DNA of 64,000 nucleotides from RPRB01 sp035519675 (GTDB taxonomy: Bacteria; Myxococcota; Myxococcia; Myxococcales; Myxococcaceae), in the NCBI GenBank assembly GCA_035519675.1, contig DATIWB010000020.1, forward strand, positions 24,385-88,384. Reading direction: 5' to 3'. Of the stretch, positions 63,361 through 64,000 are shown piece by piece. The notes below the pieces were generated by a model. That model did not search any database. It was not told the origin of the DNA and saw only the letters and a program-made list of their open reading frames with translations. Within the stretch, counting starts at the first letter, position 1. Each line of letters opens with the position of its first letter. The position numbers were made by a program, and so were the translations under genes.

Positions 63361-64000
63361 TCAGGAGCGAAGCGCATCGAATGACAGCTTGAGCACCAGA
63401 GCGCCGACCACGCACAGAACCACCCAGCGCACGACGCGCTCTCCGCCGCGGACCGTGAGGTGGGCGCCGATCCAGCCACCGAGGACCTGGCCGGCGGCCA
63501 TGCTCAACGCCGTGTGCCACACCACGGTGCCCCTGGCGGCGAAGAGCAAGGTCGCAGCCAGGTTGCTCGCGAAGTTGATGACCTTGGCCTCGGCCGAGGC
63601 CTGATGGAGCGGCAGCGCGAGGAGCCCGGCCAGGCCGACGATGAGCAGCGTGCCGGTCCCGGGACCGAAGAAGCCGTCGTAGACCCCGACCCCGAAGGCG
63701 AGCGCGGCGGCCGGGCCCAGCGCCGCGCTCGGGACTCGACGGCCCGCGACTGCGGGACGGAGGACGACGAAGACCGCCGCGGCAACGAGGAGCACCAGCA
63801 CCACCGGCCGGAGCACGTCCGGGCGCACCCACAGCACCAGCCGAGCACCCAGCAGCGCTCCGAGGAAGCCGAGTGGAAAGGTCCACCGCGCGCGGTCGAG
63901 GGGGATAAGCCCCGCGCGGGAGAAGCGGACCAGAGCGGCCGCCGCCCCGAAGACGGACTGTCCCTTGTTGGTCCCCAGGGCCAGGTGGGGCGGCAACCCC
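63361..64000 (-). CDS. TauE/SafE-family membrane permease, runs off the right edge
   Basis: At the right edge the frame is open and reads LPPHLALGTNKGQSVFGAAAA, an N-terminal motif of TauE/SafE proteins, so the true start lies beyond 64000. About 213 residues are visible with six or so membrane segments and a second family motif GFFGPGTGTLLI. These proteins export small organic anions such as sulfite or sulfoacetate. Confidence 0.88.
   Translation of the reverse strand, partial: GLPPHLALGTNKGQSVFGAAAALVRFSRAGLIPLDRARWTFPLGFLGALLGARLVLWVRPDVLRPVVLVLLVAAAVFVVLRPAVAGRRVPSAALGPAAALAFGVGVYDGFFGPGTGTLLIVGLAGLLALPLHQASAEAKVINFASNLAATLLFAARGTVVWHTALSMAAGQVLGGWIGAHLTVRGGERVVRWVVLCVVGALVLKLSFDALRS

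Overview
This window is GC-rich (roughly 70 percent G+C by eye) bacterial chromosome with dense gene packing and frequent ATGA/GTGA gene overlaps. The best guess is Myxococcota, probably Myxococcales sensu lato. Support comes from a lexA gene preceded by a sequence that fits the Myxococcus xanthus LexA-box consensus as I remember it at every position, a RomR-like polarity response regulator with its phospho-acceptor at Asp53, a Hanks-type Ser/Thr kinase, many lipoproteins and two-component proteins, and a Kelch lipoprotein with a Gly/Asp/Pro-rich linker. No phage, integrase, transposase, CRISPR array or rRNA operon was seen. Most of the window looks like ordinary core chromosome.

Layout. 1-943: start of a minus-strand FAD-binding oxidoreductase cut by the left edge. 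943-5644: a tightly overlapping minus-strand run of lipoprotein, mlaE, mlaF, mlaD, a membrane protein and a VOC-family protein (lipid transport across the envelope). 5691-6401: LexA box and lexA. 6422-11914: a minus-strand block with an M23/LysM endopeptidase lipoprotein, surE (no canonical start codon), enolase, a small charged protein, an SRPBCC protein, glpX and a thioesterase. 12008-13624: secreted phosphodiesterase/phosphatase. 13657-20029: minus-strand run of CheW-like protein, RomR-like regulator, valS, a very basic histone-H1-like protein, nadC and a small lipoprotein. 20102-24010: REC-GGDEF diguanylate cyclase, then a solute-binding lipoprotein translationally coupled to a sensor kinase. 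24163-25876: groEL alone behind a CIRCE (HrcA) operator. 25927-27204: glycosyltransferase-like protein and a selenocysteine tRNA (UCA). 27281-32694: Kelch lipoprotein and a 1372-residue envelope protein with an internal duplication. 33073-33997: remnant of a CotA-like multicopper oxidase. 34114-38716: Ser/Thr kinase, a class III cyclase-like protein with three copies of a helical repeat, and a haem-binding HAMP sensor stub. 38992-41705: UDP-sugar pyrophosphorylase family and treZ. 42265-46982: GNAT, PilZ, and divergent ppx and ppk1 (polyphosphate turnover). 47058-52436: Uup ABC-F, LysR regulator, ADOP-type permease. 52489-57996: 2OG oxygenase-like, a broken alpha/beta hydrolase, an MnmC-like methyltransferase and tgt, then a divergent Ski2-like helicase. 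58032-64000: GFA-fold protein, AraC regulator, YbiT-like ABC-F, GNAT, aldo/keto reductase and a TauE/SafE permease cut by the right edge.

Themes. Envelope maintenance (Mla, M23, phosphatase, ADOP), polarity and second-messenger signalling (RomR-like, CheW-like, GGDEF, PilZ, kinase, cyclase-like), phosphate/sugar storage (PPK, PPX, GlpX, TreZ, UDPGP), and tRNA/translation (ValS, Tgt, MnmC-like, two ABC-F proteins, tRNA-Sec). Two genes (multicopper oxidase and alpha/beta hydrolase) show the same lesion: a short N-terminal part joined out of frame to the C-terminal part with the catalytic middle missing. No clearly new multi-gene system was found. The strongest under-described items are the 1372-residue duplicated protein, the cyclase-like protein with triplicated repeats, and the SurE start.
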